From Oscillospiraceae bacterium (GTDB lineage: Bacteria; Bacillota_A; Clostridia; Oscillospirales; Oscillospiraceae), in assembly GCA_017627975.1 (NCBI GenBank), contig JAGAFT010000143.1:1-22825 (forward strand): a stretch of 22,825 nucleotides of DNA, in the 5' to 3' direction. The notes below the pieces were generated by a model. The model worked only from the letters and a program-made list of their open reading frames with translations, made no database searches and was not told the DNA's origin. Positions within the stretch are counted from its first letter, which is position 1, and the number at the start of each line of letters is the position of its first letter. Both the position numbers and the translations under genes were made by a program. Shown piece after piece: positions 1 to 7,665 of this stretch.

Positions 1-189
1 CATAGCGCTACCCTGTGCCTTATATTGTGGAACCTCGAACTACTTACAGTGGCGGGGAAAGTCTTGTGCGCCTATTTTTCCTTGCCAGTCGTCTTAGCTC
101 TTTTTCACACTATGCTCTGTGTTTGACGATATCAAGCCGAGAATCATGAATTTTCCGGGATTGGGTCCGAATTTTGTTGTATTTAACGA
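1..189. other. Gene-free start of window
   Basis: No convincing coding region, RNA gene or repeat was seen here. One plus-strand frame is open from the window edge to a stop near 126, but it has no recognisable protein character and its codons (CTA, TTA, ACA) are unlike those of the neighbouring genes. It is most likely the spacer upstream of the phosphorylase gene. Confidence 0.5.
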
Positions 190-218
190 TTGACGCAGTA
201 GTTTCGATTCGCTATACT
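190..218 (+). promoter_or_regulatory. Sigma-A type promoter of glgP
   Basis: A -35 box TTGACG (190-195) and a -10 box TATACT (213-218) are separated by exactly 17 bp. The predicted start is near 225, giving a leader of about 50 nt. The leader can fold weakly (TGTGTC with GACACA, around 219-252) before the GGAGG ribosome site. Confidence 0.75.
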
Positions 219-278
219 TGTGTCGCTGTCCGCAAAGGCGGTTTTTGACACATTCTTTTCTCTTTTGGAGGTTTCTAT

Positions 279-2681
279 ATGATTGGTCAGATTTCCCGTG
301 ACGAAATCCGCAGCGCCATCGCCGACAAGCTCTGCGCCCACTTCAGCGTCGCTCCCGACAATGCGACGGAGGAGCAGGTTTTTCAGGCCTCGGCAATCGT
401 CATCCGCGAGCTTATGAGCCGTTTCCTCGCGATCGAAGATCCGCATCGCGTCGAAAAGGAAGTTCACTATATGTCGATGGAGTTTCTCATGGGCCGCAGC
501 CTGATGAAGAACGCCTACAACCTCGGCATTGGTGATGCGCTGACCGGAGCCCTGGAAGATCTCGGCTTCCATGCCTCCGACATTTTTGAGTCTGAGCCGG
601 ATGCCGGTCTCGGCAACGGCGGTCTCGGCCGTCTTGCCGCCTGCTATATGGACAGCATGGCCTCTCTCGGTCTCGAGGGCACCGGTTATTCCATCTGCTA
701 TGAGCTGGGCATCTTCAAGCAGCAGTTCCAGGACGGAAAACAGACCGAAATCGCCGACAACTGGCGCACCGCCGCGGAAAGCTGGCTGATCCCGCGCTAT
801 GAGGACATGGTTGAGGTCCGCTTCGGCGGCCAGATCTCCCCGCACTGGGACAATCAGGGCCACTACTTTGCCGAGCATACCGGCTATACCTCCGTCATCG
901 CGGTTCCCCGCGACATGCTGATCGCCGGCTACGGAGAAAACACGGTCAATACCCTCCGTCTCTGGGACGCCAAGAGCCCGAACTCTCTGGATATGTACCT
1001 CTTCTCCGAGGGTGAATATGTCAAGAGCCTGGAACAGCGCACCATGGCCGAGGTGATCACCAAGGTCCTCTATCCCGCCGACGATCACATCGAGGGCAAA
1101 ACCCTGCGTCTGAAGCAGCAGTACTTCTTCGTCTCCGCCAGTGCCCAGGACATCGTCCGCAAGCACCTGAAGAAGTGGGGCGACATCCGCAGCTTCTCCA
1201 AGCATCATGTGATTCAGATCAACGATACGCACCCGACGATGATTATCCCCGAGCTTATGCGCATCTTTATGGATGAGCATGGCCTCGGCTGGGACGACGC
1301 CTGGGAGCTGGTACGCAACAGCGTCGCCTACACCAACCACACCGTCATGTCCGAAGCGCTGGAAAAGTGGCCGCAGGATCTGATCCAGCAGCTGCTTCCG
1401 CGTCTCTGGGAGATCATGTGTGAAATCAACCGCCGCTGGTGCGACTATCTGGTCCAGTCCTTCGGCTGGGACGAGCGCGTCGGCCGCAACCTGATCATCC
1501 GTGACGGTCAGGTCCACATGGCCAACCTCTGCCTCTCGGCCTGTCGGATGGTCAACGGCGTCTCCCGCCTGCACGGTGAGATTCTCCGCAATGACCTCTT
1601 CAAAGATGTCTGCGCCCTGCGCCCCGAGCGCTTTACCCACGTCACCAACGGCATCGACCATCGCCGCTGGCTCTCCCAGATCAACCCCGAGCTGCACAAG
1701 CTGATCACCGAGCTGCTGGGCGGGGATGAGTATCTCCTGAACGCCGACGCCCTCTCCGGCCTGCGCGCTTTCGAGAACGACGCCGAAGTCCTCAGCCGCA
1801 TCAACGCCATCAAGCGCGGCAACCGTGAGCGCTTTACCCAGTTCCTGCGCCGCAACGGCAGCGACGTCACCCTGAATCCGGACGCCCTCATGGATGTCCA
1901 GATCAAGCGTCTGCATGAGTACAAGCGCCAGCTCCTCTGCGCCATGAGCATCGCAAGCCTTCAGATGCAGCTGCACGACAATCCCAACCGTGACTTCCAG
2001 CCGCGCAGCTTCGTCTTCGGCGCCAAGTCCGCCGCCGGATACAAGACTGCCAAGCGCATTATTGAACTTCTGCTCTCCATGCAGAACGACATCAACAACG
2101 ACCCCATCTGCAAGGACCGTCTCCAGATCTGCTTCGTGGAGAACTACCGCGTCTCCGCCGCCGAGGCCATTGTCCCGGCCGCCGATATCTCCGAGCAGAT
2201 TTCCACCGCGGGCAAGGAAGCCTCCGGTACCGGCTGCATGAAGCTGATGATGAACGGCGCCGTGACCATCGGCACGCTGGACGGTGCAAACGTCGAGATG
2301 TATGAGCGCCTCGGCGACGAGAACATGTTCCTCTTCGGTCTCCACACCGATGAGATCGAATCCTGGCGCCGCAACGGCTACGATCCCGCCTCCATCGCCA
2401 ACAACGATCCGGAGATCAACCGTGTCATGCAGCGCTTCAGCCAGGGCTTCTCGGACGGCAAGAGCTATTCCGACCTGGTTTCCGGCCTGCTCTACGGCGG
2501 CGATCCCTATATGCTGATCGCCGACTACCGCGCCTATGTCGAATGCCGCGACCGTCTTTATACTCGTCTGGCCGACGACACCGAGCGCGCCCGTCTCGCC
2601 CTTGTGAACACGGCCGAGAGCGGTTTCTTCGCCGCGGACCGCGCCATCCGCGAGTACGCCGAACGGATCTGGAATCTGTAA
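279..2681 (+). CDS. glgP: Glycogen/starch/maltodextrin phosphorylase
   Basis: This enzyme releases glucose-1-phosphate from alpha-1,4-glucans by phosphorolysis in the cytoplasm, using pyridoxal phosphate. The 800-residue length fits the GT35 family. Family blocks are visible: MSMEFLMGRSL near residues 66-76, the glycine-rich DAGLGNGGLGRLAACYMDS near 109-127, and the PLP segment EASGTGCMK with the Schiff-base lysine at K655, followed by TIGTLDGANVE. The position before Met-Lys is Cys rather than the usual Asn, a conservative variant. The start ATG follows GGAGG at a normal distance and no upstream in-frame start competes. It is monocistronic, between its own promoter and a strong hairpin. No other glycogen genes (glgA, glgB, glgC) are in the window, so glycogen versus maltodextrin preference is open. 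Confidence 0.96.
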   Translation: MIGQISRDEIRSAIADKLCAHFSVAPDNATEEQVFQASAIVIRELMSRFLAIEDPHRVEKEVHYMSMEFLMGRSLMKNAYNLGIGDALTGALEDLGFHASDIFESEPDAGLGNGGLGRLAACYMDSMASLGLEGTGYSICYELGIFKQQFQDGKQTEIADNWRTAAESWLIPRYEDMVEVRFGGQISPHWDNQGHYFAEHTGYTSVIAVPRDMLIAGYGENTVNTLRLWDAKSPNSLDMYLFSEGEYVKSLEQRTMAEVITKVLYPADDHIEGKTLRLKQQYFFVSASAQDIVRKHLKKWGDIRSFSKHHVIQINDTHPTMIIPELMRIFMDEHGLGWDDAWELVRNSVAYTNHTVMSEALEKWPQDLIQQLLPRLWEIMCEINRRWCDYLVQSFGWDERVGRNLIIRDGQVHMANLCLSACRMVNGVSRLHGEILRNDLFKDVCALRPERFTHVTNGIDHRRWLSQINPELHKLITELLGGDEYLLNADALSGLRAFENDAEVLSRINAIKRGNRERFTQFLRRNGSDVTLNPDALMDVQIKRLHEYKRQLLCAMSIASLQMQLHDNPNRDFQPRSFVFGAKSAAGYKTAKRIIELLLSMQNDINNDPICKDRLQICFVENYRVSAAEAIVPAADISEQISTAGKEASGTGCMKLMMNGAVTIGTLDGANVEMYERLGDENMFLFGLHTDEIESWRRNGYDPASIANNDPEINRVMQRFSQGFSDGKSYSDLVSGLLYGGDPYMLIADYRAYVECRDRLYTRLADDTERARLALVNTAESGFFAADRAIREYAERIWNL

Positions 2682-2714
2682 GAATCCAGATTTTCGCAGC
2701 ATCACTCGAATGCG

Positions 2715-2757
2715 GCAGCCTGCTGTGCGCAAAGCACAGCAGGCTGCTATTTCATTT
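2715..2757 (+). terminator. Rho-independent terminator of glgP
   Basis: A perfect 14-bp stem (2715-2728 with 2734-2747) closes a 5-nt loop GCAAA and is followed by TATTTCATTT. It sits 33 bp after the glgP stop. Confidence 0.85.
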
Positions 2758-2802
2758 GCAGTATGGCTCAGACCATCGGTGCAAGGGAAATATTCCTCTT
2801 TA

Positions 2803-2834
2803 AAACGGGAGACCCTTTTGTGGGTCTCCCGTTT
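2803..2834 (-). terminator. Terminator of the hydrolase-Lin0512-rlmA-UPF0340 operon
   Basis: A perfect 13-bp stem (2803-2815 with 2822-2834) has a 6-nt loop. Read on the minus strand it is followed by a short T run (TTTTAAA). It lies 9 bp past the UPF0340 stop and could also stop glgP read-through from the other side. Confidence 0.8.
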
Positions 2835-2843
2835 CGCTTTCCT

Positions 2844-3395
2844 CTATTTCAGTTCGTCCACATACCGGGCCCGCTCCCCGCCGATGAACTTCGGCCGGGT
2901 CCTGGCGCAGACCAGGTGGGCTTCGCCGATCTTTTTGACGCTCAGTCTCACCGGTACCGCGACCTCACGCAGATGCATGCCGATCAGCGTGTCGCCGATG
3001 TCCATGCCCGCCTGCGCCCGGACGTGTTCCACCGCCACCGGGTGCTCCATATGCTCCCAGACCGTCGTGGCGAAGGAGCCGCCCGCATGGGCCCAGGGCC
3101 GGACGTTCACCGGCTCGTATCCGAACTTCTCCGCCGTGCTCCGCTCTACGATCAGCGCGCGGTTCAGATGCTCACAGCACTGCACCGCCAGCAGGATCCC
3201 CTGCTCCTTCAGGACCGGGGCAATCCCGTCATAGACGGCCTGCGCCGCCTCCATGCTCGAACCTTTCCCGATGCGCTCGCCCATGATCTCGCTGGACGAA
3301 CAGCCGATCACCAGCAGCTCTCCCCGATGAAGCTTTGACACCTCCAGCAGCTCCCGCACGGCGCTCTCCGCCTGCTCTTTGATCTGCGCAAACAT
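2844..3395 (-). CDS. UPF0340 / DUF436 family protein (YwlG-like)
   Basis: This 183-residue protein matches the UPF0340/DUF436 family (Bacillus subtilis YwlG type) in length and in conserved blocks. These are IGCSSSEIMGERIGKGSS near residues 30-47, QCCEHLNRALIVER near 71-84, VNVRPWAHAGGS near 96-107 and the C-terminal region ending DELK. The many conserved Cys, His, Ser and Arg residues suggest a soluble enzyme, but no reaction is established and I assign none. It is the last gene of a four-gene minus-strand operon, beginning 6 bp after the rlmA stop. Its ribosome site (GGGAG) overlaps that stop, which favours translational coupling. A strong hairpin follows. Confidence 0.9.
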   Translation of the reverse strand: MFAQIKEQAESAVRELLEVSKLHRGELLVIGCSSSEIMGERIGKGSSMEAAQAVYDGIAPVLKEQGILLAVQCCEHLNRALIVERSTAEKFGYEPVNVRPWAHAGGSFATTVWEHMEHPVAVEHVRAQAGMDIGDTLIGMHLREVAVPVRLSVKKIGEAHLVCARTRPKFIGGERARYVDELK

Positions 3396-3401
3396 GATGC
3401 A

Positions 3402-4235
3402 TTACTCCCTTCGATATTCGTGAATGCGAAACTGCGCCGTTACCGTCAGCTCGCTCCGCTGCGCCAGGCGCTCGGCTCCGTGCTTCGGCGTCTTCCAGGT
3501 ATACGGCGTCATGTGAAACAGCGCCTGGATGCTCTCCGCGTCGTACAGTGTGAAGGAAGTTTCCACCGGCTCCACCCCCGCGAGACGAAAGCCCGGATAG
3601 TCCTCCCGCTTCTCCTCATTCTCATACGGCGCGTCATAGAGCACGCTCTTCAGCTCCCACAGGTGCTTCGGTCCCGGAACCACATAGAGGAAGTGTCCCC
3701 CCGGTTTCAGGACCCGGGCGAATTCCTCCGCCGCCAGCGGAGAGAAGCAGTTGACAAGGAGATCCACCGATGCGTCCCGGACCGGGAGCCGATACACAGA
3801 ACTTACGGCGATTTCCGCGCCTGCACAGCGCCTTGCGGCCTTTCTGGCCGCCGCCTTCGAGAGGTCCACCCCCGCTGTCCGGCCGCCGTGTTGCCGCAGC
3901 GCCGCACACAGCGCGGCGGTATAGTATCCCTCACCGCAGCCCGCGTCCAGCAGAACCGGGTCGGCGCCACAGGCCCGGTCAGCAAGCCCGCAGAGTCTTT
4001 CCCGCAGCGGTGCGTACCAGCCGCCGTCCAGGAACCTTGTCCGCGCCGCCACCATCTCCCGGTCGTCCCCCGGCGAGGCGGAATGCCGGTGATTTACCGG
4101 CAGAAGATTCACATACCCTTCCTTCGCGAGGTCATAGCTGTGGCCGGCCGGGCAGCGCAGAGAGCGGGCTTCCCGGGTCAGCGGCGCGCCGCAGACCGGG
4201 CAGCAGAACACAGAACCGTTCTGCCGCTCAGACAT
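3402..4235 (-). CDS. rlmA: 23S rRNA (guanine-N1)-methyltransferase, RlmA family
   Basis: This SAM-dependent enzyme of the RlmA/RrmA family methylates a guanine in the hairpin-35 region of 23S rRNA (G745 for RlmA-I, G748 for RlmA-II). An N-terminal zinc knuckle has CPVC and CPAGH ligands. The signature YDLAKEGYVNLLPVNHRHSASPGD follows, then SAM motif I LLDAGCGEGYYT, a motif near ARVLKPGGHFLYVVPGPKHLWELK, and a C-terminal MTPYTWK block as in the E. coli protein. Subtype I versus II cannot be set by eye; the type II enzyme of Gram-positives can contribute to macrolide resistance. The gene overlaps the end of the Lin0512 gene. An alternative ATG two codons upstream (4241) is possible; neither has a clear ribosome site, consistent with coupled translation. 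Confidence 0.93.
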   Translation of the reverse strand: MSERQNGSVFCCPVCGAPLTREARSLRCPAGHSYDLAKEGYVNLLPVNHRHSASPGDDREMVAARTRFLDGGWYAPLRERLCGLADRACGADPVLLDAGCGEGYYTAALCAALRQHGGRTAGVDLSKAAARKAARRCAGAEIAVSSVYRLPVRDASVDLLVNCFSPLAAEEFARVLKPGGHFLYVVPGPKHLWELKSVLYDAPYENEEKREDYPGFRLAGVEPVETSFTLYDAESIQALFHMTPYTWKTPKHGAERLAQRSELTVTAQFRIHEYRRE

Positions 4236-4587
4236 CCACATAGACCGTCAGGACGACGATGGCGATGGTGATCTCCGTCTCCGAATCGCCGTCCAGCGCA
4301 ATCCCCCTCGGATTGGCGCCGCCCCGGTGGACCTCTGCATCCACGGTCCACTTGCTCAGATAGTCGGTCACCACCGCGGCATCCGCCTGTTCGGGATGCG
4401 GAACGTAGATATCCGCGTGGATTTTCGCCTGCGTCTTCCGGTCCGTGATCTCAAAGACCTCCGAGATCCCCGCCATGCAGCAGTGATGGATCGCGTCCTT
4501 GGTCGCTTTCAGGACGGCGTTGTTCTGATCTCCGCCGTGCATGTCCACGCCCTGTCCGATTTCAATGATCAGTCTCTTGAATGCCAT
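4228..4587 (-). CDS. Lin0512 family conserved protein of unknown function
   Basis: This 119-residue protein fits the Lin0512 family (TIGR02058 type) in size and pattern: an N-terminal MAFKRLIIEIGQGVDMHGGD, a central AIHHCC motif, and a C-terminal strand TEITIAIVVLTVYVDV. The conserved D/H/G-rich start and HHCC suggest a metal or cofactor site, but this is inference and no function is known. It has no signal peptide or membrane segment. The start has a strong AGGAGGG site 8 nt upstream. It follows the hydrolase by 20 bp and overlaps the rlmA start, so the three are almost certainly co-transcribed. Confidence 0.88.
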   Translation of the reverse strand: MAFKRLIIEIGQGVDMHGGDQNNAVLKATKDAIHHCCMAGISEVFEITDRKTQAKIHADIYVPHPEQADAAVVTDYLSKWTVDAEVHRGGANPRGIALDGDSETEITIAIVVLTVYVDV

Positions 4588-4607
4588 GTTTCATTCCCTC
4601 CTGTTTC

Positions 4608-5387
4608 TTATTCTGTATTTCCAATCCATTCCAGGATCAGCCTGACGGTCTCATCCTGCTGTTCCTCCGCGCTGATCGCCGGGCTGCCGTCTCCCTTCTG
4701 GGGGCCGTAGTTTCCGAACTGCGCATGGTTTCCGCCATCCAGAATGTGTATCTCCGCCGGCCCGTATTCCGCCGCGGCGGAAACACGGTCCCGGTTGAGG
4801 ACGCCGTCCTCGGAGCCGTAGAGCATCAGCATCGGCGCCTCCACCGGCCCGGTCGGATAAGCCGCCAGCAGAACAACGCCGCTTACCTCGTGCTTCCCCG
4901 CGAAAGCCGCCGCCATCGCGCCGCCCAGCGAATGCCCGCCGATGTACCACCTGTCACAGGGGTGTTCCTTTATCACCCGCTCCGCCGCATTCACCCCGAA
5001 GATCGCCAGATGAAACGGCATCTTCACCAGGCATACGTCGATCCCCTTCTCTGCCAGTCTGCCGAGCAGCGGCGCATAGGCCGTTTCCTCCACCTTCGCG
5101 CCCGGATAGAAGACCAGCGCGTCGGTTTCGGACGGTCCGTCAAAGTACCAGCCCCAGTCCGTCCGGTCAATCCGGATTCTGTCTGCCTCCAGTGCCTGCA
5201 GCGCTGTCTCATCCGCCCGGTAATAGTCCGCGGTATAAAGGAACCAGGCCAGAATCATGGCAAGCAGAAGCGCCGGGATGATCCACCGCCGGATTCGTTT
5301 TCCTGTGCCCTTCTCTTTCCGTGTCGCCGCTCTCATCCCCTCTGCCGCCCTCTGGCCGTCCTTTGTATCTGTTTTGGATTTTATCAT
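4608..5387 (-). CDS. Membrane-anchored alpha/beta hydrolase
   Basis: This 259-residue protein has a basic N-terminus, one membrane helix at about residues 35-52 and an alpha/beta-hydrolase domain outside it. The nucleophile elbow GGHSLGG gives Ser153; Asp194 in LYGSEDG and His221 in GGNHAQFGNYG complete a catalytic triad. The fold resembles the small Abhydrolase_5/dienelactone-hydrolase-like group; substrate is unknown, with esters or lipids plausible. It is first in a four-gene operon. The ATG follows a GAGGCGG-like site and overlaps (ATGA) the stop of a 17-codon upstream ORF. No clear promoter lies between it and the bioY terminator, so its transcription start is unresolved. Confidence 0.88.
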   Translation of the reverse strand: MIKSKTDTKDGQRAAEGMRAATRKEKGTGKRIRRWIIPALLLAMILAWFLYTADYYRADETALQALEADRIRIDRTDWGWYFDGPSETDALVFYPGAKVEETAYAPLLGRLAEKGIDVCLVKMPFHLAIFGVNAAERVIKEHPCDRWYIGGHSLGGAMAAAFAGKHEVSGVVLLAAYPTGPVEAPMLMLYGSEDGVLNRDRVSAAAEYGPAEIHILDGGNHAQFGNYGPQKGDGSPAISAEEQQDETVRLILEWIGNTE

Positions 5388-5437
5388 AAATCGCCGCCTC
5401 TCACAATCCCCGCCGGGTCAAATTTCTCTCCTCTCAT
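5384..5437 (-). CDS. Possible 17-residue leader ORF upstream of the hydrolase
   Basis: An ATG at 5437, preceded by AAGGAGG with a 10-nt gap, opens a 17-codon frame reading MRGEKFDPAGIVRGGDL. Its TGA stop shares the four bases ATGA with the hydrolase start. The ribosome site is stronger than the hydrolase's own. It may be a leader peptide that couples translation to the hydrolase, or chance. The peptide has no homology that I recognise. Confidence 0.4.
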   Translation of the reverse strand: MRGEKFDPAGIVRGGDL

Positions 5438-5475
5438 GTCCGCTCCGCCTCCTTAAAAACAGATCCCCCCTAAAA

Positions 5476-5525
5476 CGACCGATCCCCGAACGTCCGCTTT
5501 TCCATGCGGCGCCGGGGATCGGTCG
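5476..5525 (-). terminator. Rho-independent terminator of bioY
   Basis: A perfect 13-bp outer stem (5476-5488 with 5513-5525) encloses an inner CCGC/GCGG stem. On the minus strand it is followed by TTTT. It lies 36 bp after the bioY stop and would separate bioY from the hydrolase operon, or act as a partial stop with read-through. Confidence 0.8.
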
Positions 5526-5561
5526 ATCCGGGCCTATTCGATTCTCGCACTCTGTTTTTGC

Positions 5562-6101
5562 TTACTGGAGGTATTTTCTCAGCCGTTCGGAAAGCAGGAC
5601 CGCAAGGCCCATCTTGATCAGATCCGGAACGATAAACGGCAGCACACACCAGCCCAGCGCGGTCGCAAGGGCAATCGCCCCGCTGCTGCGGGCATACACA
5701 AACATGAACCACGCCGTACCGAACGCATAGCAGACCGCAAGCCCCAGCACCATGGCCGCGATCCTCAAGCGCAGTTTCGCCCCGAAGAGCTTTTCCGCAG
5801 CCCAGTAGATCAGCCCGACAAAAATAAAGCCGATGATATATCCGCCGGTTGTCCCGAACAGAATGCCGATGCCGCCGCTGAAGCCTGCAAACACGGGCAG
5901 GCCGACTGCACCCAGCAGAATATACACCAGGATGGAGATCGTTCCCCGCTTTCCGCCCAGCAGGCCAAGCACACAGAACACCGCAAAGGTCTGCATCGTA
6001 AAGGGGACCGCCGCCGGAATGCTGATCCAGGAACAGATCGCGATCAGCGCGGCACAGACCGCCATATAGGCCAGGTCGACAACCCGAAACTGCTTGTTCA
6101 T
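5562..6101 (-). CDS. bioY: Biotin transporter BioY (ECF S-component)
   Basis: BioY is the substrate-binding membrane subunit for biotin uptake by energy-coupling-factor transporters. The 179-residue protein is almost entirely hydrophobic with about six membrane segments. It carries BioY marks: VPFTMQTFAVFCVLGLLGGKRG near residues 32-53, YILLGAVGLPVFAGFSGG, and GTTGGYIIGF. The start at 6101 is chosen because AAGGGAG lies 9 nt upstream; a GTG 13 codons further upstream falls at the predicted transcription start. No ecfA or ecfT genes are adjacent, so it probably uses a shared module encoded elsewhere. Control by biotin through BirA is strongly suggested by the upstream operator. Confidence 0.95.
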   Translation of the reverse strand: MNKQFRVVDLAYMAVCAALIAICSWISIPAAVPFTMQTFAVFCVLGLLGGKRGTISILVYILLGAVGLPVFAGFSGGIGILFGTTGGYIIGFIFVGLIYWAAEKLFGAKLRLRIAAMVLGLAVCYAFGTAWFMFVYARSSGAIALATALGWCVLPFIVPDLIKMGLAVLLSERLRKYLQ

Positions 6102-6107
6102 CTTAAA

Positions 6108-6151
6108 ATACTCCCTTCGTGCACCCCATGTCCGGAGCACGAAGGGAGTAT
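6108..6151 (-). repeat. Perfect 15-bp inverted repeat spanning bioY -10 and ribosome site
   Basis: Arms 6108-6122 and 6137-6151 are exact reverse complements with a 14-nt centre. One arm holds most of the bioY -10 box and the other holds its Shine-Dalgarno sequence (AAGGGAG). Transcription is predicted to start inside the upstream arm, so only transcripts begun further upstream, such as read-through from the symporter gene, would fold and hide the ribosome site. Confidence 0.85.
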
Positions 6152-6175
6152 AGCATTTCAGATATGTATTGTCAA
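6147..6175 (-). promoter_or_regulatory. Sigma-A type promoter of bioY
   Basis: On the minus strand a perfect TTGACA (6170-6175) and TATACT (6147-6152) are separated by 17 bp. The predicted start is near 6140, about 40 nt before the ATG. The -35 box lies within the BirA-type operator. Confidence 0.85.
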
Positions 6176-6201
6176 CTTAATATTGCGTTTAGAGTTAACA
6201 A
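6169..6201 (-). promoter_or_regulatory. BirA-type biotin repressor operator
   Basis: TTGTCAACT (6169-6177) and AGTTAACAA (6193-6201) form an inverted pair with a 15-bp spacer. This fits the known Firmicutes BirA box TTGTTAACC-N14-16-GGTTAACAA with few mismatches. It overlaps the bioY -35 box, so biotin-loaded BirA would block the promoter. Confidence 0.85.
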
Positions 6202-6228
6202 TCTACACCGTGGTTCAGGCCGTCTCGA

Positions 6229-7602
6229 TCAGCCGCCGAAGAGACCGCGGAGGAACGGAACCAGGCCGGTGACTACGACGACGAGCAGCAGGATCGGGCA
6301 GATATAACGCACAAGGAAGAACCACACGTCGTAGATCTTCTTGTGTCCGAGGGCGCCGTGGTTGGATACGGCGTCGATGGCGTTCTTCTTGCCCCAGATC
6401 CAGCCGACGATCACCGCCGTGCAGAGGGCGATCAGCGGATAGGCAAAGATGCAGATGAAGTTGTCATACAGGCTGAAAATGTCCTGTCCCAGAATCCGCA
6501 CGTCACCCCACATGCCGAAGCTCAGGCTGACCGGGATGCCCAGCAGCAGGCAGATGACACCGCCCAGAATCGAGGCTTTTGCCCGGCTTACCTTCGGGAA
6601 TGTCTCTGTCACGTAGGGGACAAAGATCTCAAGGATGGACACGGAAGAGGTCAGAGAGGCAAAGAGCAGCAGCACAAAGAACAGGAAGCAGAAGAATCCG
6701 CCCGCCGGAAGCTGTGCAAACAGGGAAGGCATTGTCACAAACAGAAGCGACGGGCCGGAGCCGACGTCAATGTTGAACGCGAAGGCGCTTGGGATAATAA
6801 TGAGGCCCGCGAAGAAGGCAATGGCAAAATCCGTAAATGCAACCTGCATGGTAGACTTCATGACATCCTCGTCATCGCGCAGATAGGAGCCATAGTTGAC
6901 CATTCCCGTGGTGCCGACATTCAGGGAGAAGAAGCACTGGCCAACCGCTGCCGCAATGACCGGAAGGGTGATCTTGGAAAGATCCGGCTTGAGATAATAG
7001 GCAATGCCCTCACCGGCGCCGGGAAGGGTGATCGCGCGGAAGATCAGGATAATCAGGATGATGATCAGAGCGGGCATCATGAATTTGCTCGCTTTTTCAA
7101 TGCCGTTCTTCACACCGCCGCAGACGATCACAACCGTCAGAATGAGGAAGATCAGTGTGCCGATGATCGGCCCCCAGACCTGACTGACAAAGCCGCCGAA
7201 GAAGCCGCCGACCTCTGCCGGATCGATATGCGCCAGGGTCGTGAAGGAGTTGATGATGTAGTGCAGCATCCAGCCGCCGAACACGGCGTAATACGACAGT
7301 GCCAGCATTGCGCTGAAAATGCCCAGATAGCCCATCCAGGTAAACTTGTTTCCCACCAGCTTGCGGTAGGACTCGACCGCATTGGCTTTTCCGTTTCGCC
7401 CGATCAGGAAGTCGCACAGCAGCATGCCGATGCCGATGATCAGCATCACGACGATATAGACGAACAGGAATGCCGCACCGCCGTTCTGTCCCGTCATCCA
7501 CGGGAATTTCATGATATTCCCGAGGCCGACCGCGGAACCTGCCGTTGCCAGAACAAAGCCCAGACGGCCCGACCATTGCTCACGGGGTTTTTTGTTCTCC
7601 AT
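6229..7602 (-). CDS. Sodium-dependent transporter, NSS/SNF family
   Basis: This 457-residue membrane protein belongs to the neurotransmitter:sodium symporter family (LeuT/MhsT/TnaT type), which imports amino acids or related small molecules with sodium. The family opening is clear: W-S-GRLGFVLATAGSAVGLGNIMKFPWMTGQNGGAAFL in TM1-TM2. TM6-type FFSLNVGTTGMVNYGSYL and TM8-type FASLTSSVSILE follow. The length and about 11 predicted helices match short bacterial members. AAAGGAGG precedes the ATG. It lies 63 bp after the DRE-TIM enzyme gene on the same strand with only a weak hairpin between, so co-transcription is likely and suggests it imports the island's substrate. No terminator separates it from bioY. 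Substrate is not assignable by eye. Confidence 0.93.
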   Translation of the reverse strand: MENKKPREQWSGRLGFVLATAGSAVGLGNIMKFPWMTGQNGGAAFLFVYIVVMLIIGIGMLLCDFLIGRNGKANAVESYRKLVGNKFTWMGYLGIFSAMLALSYYAVFGGWMLHYIINSFTTLAHIDPAEVGGFFGGFVSQVWGPIIGTLIFLILTVVIVCGGVKNGIEKASKFMMPALIIILIILIFRAITLPGAGEGIAYYLKPDLSKITLPVIAAAVGQCFFSLNVGTTGMVNYGSYLRDDEDVMKSTMQVAFTDFAIAFFAGLIIIPSAFAFNIDVGSGPSLLFVTMPSLFAQLPAGGFFCFLFFVLLLFASLTSSVSILEIFVPYVTETFPKVSRAKASILGGVICLLLGIPVSLSFGMWGDVRILGQDIFSLYDNFICIFAYPLIALCTAVIVGWIWGKKNAIDAVSNHGALGHKKIYDVWFFLVRYICPILLLVVVVTGLVPFLRGLFGG

Positions 7603-7665
7603 AGTTGTCCTCCTTTTTTCTGTTTCTGTATTTTGGCAGCCCTCTCAGGCTGCAGACAGACATTA

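Noticed and set aside
1..126. Open frame from the window edge to a stop, hydrophobic in part
   Set aside because: It is too short to judge, uses codons rare in the neighbouring genes, and shows no family motif.
183..2732. 849-codon open frame on the minus strand across the whole phosphorylase gene
   Set aside because: It is antisense to glgP and looks like a by-product of strong codon bias (few TTA, CTA, TCA codons on the sense strand). Its protein is Gly/Ala/Asp/Val-rich with no family features, and glgP is unmistakable.
7603..7665. GCAGCC/GGCTGC hairpin between the DRE-TIM and symporter genes
   Set aside because: A 6-bp stem without a T run on the minus strand is too weak to call a terminator; at most it trims the message.
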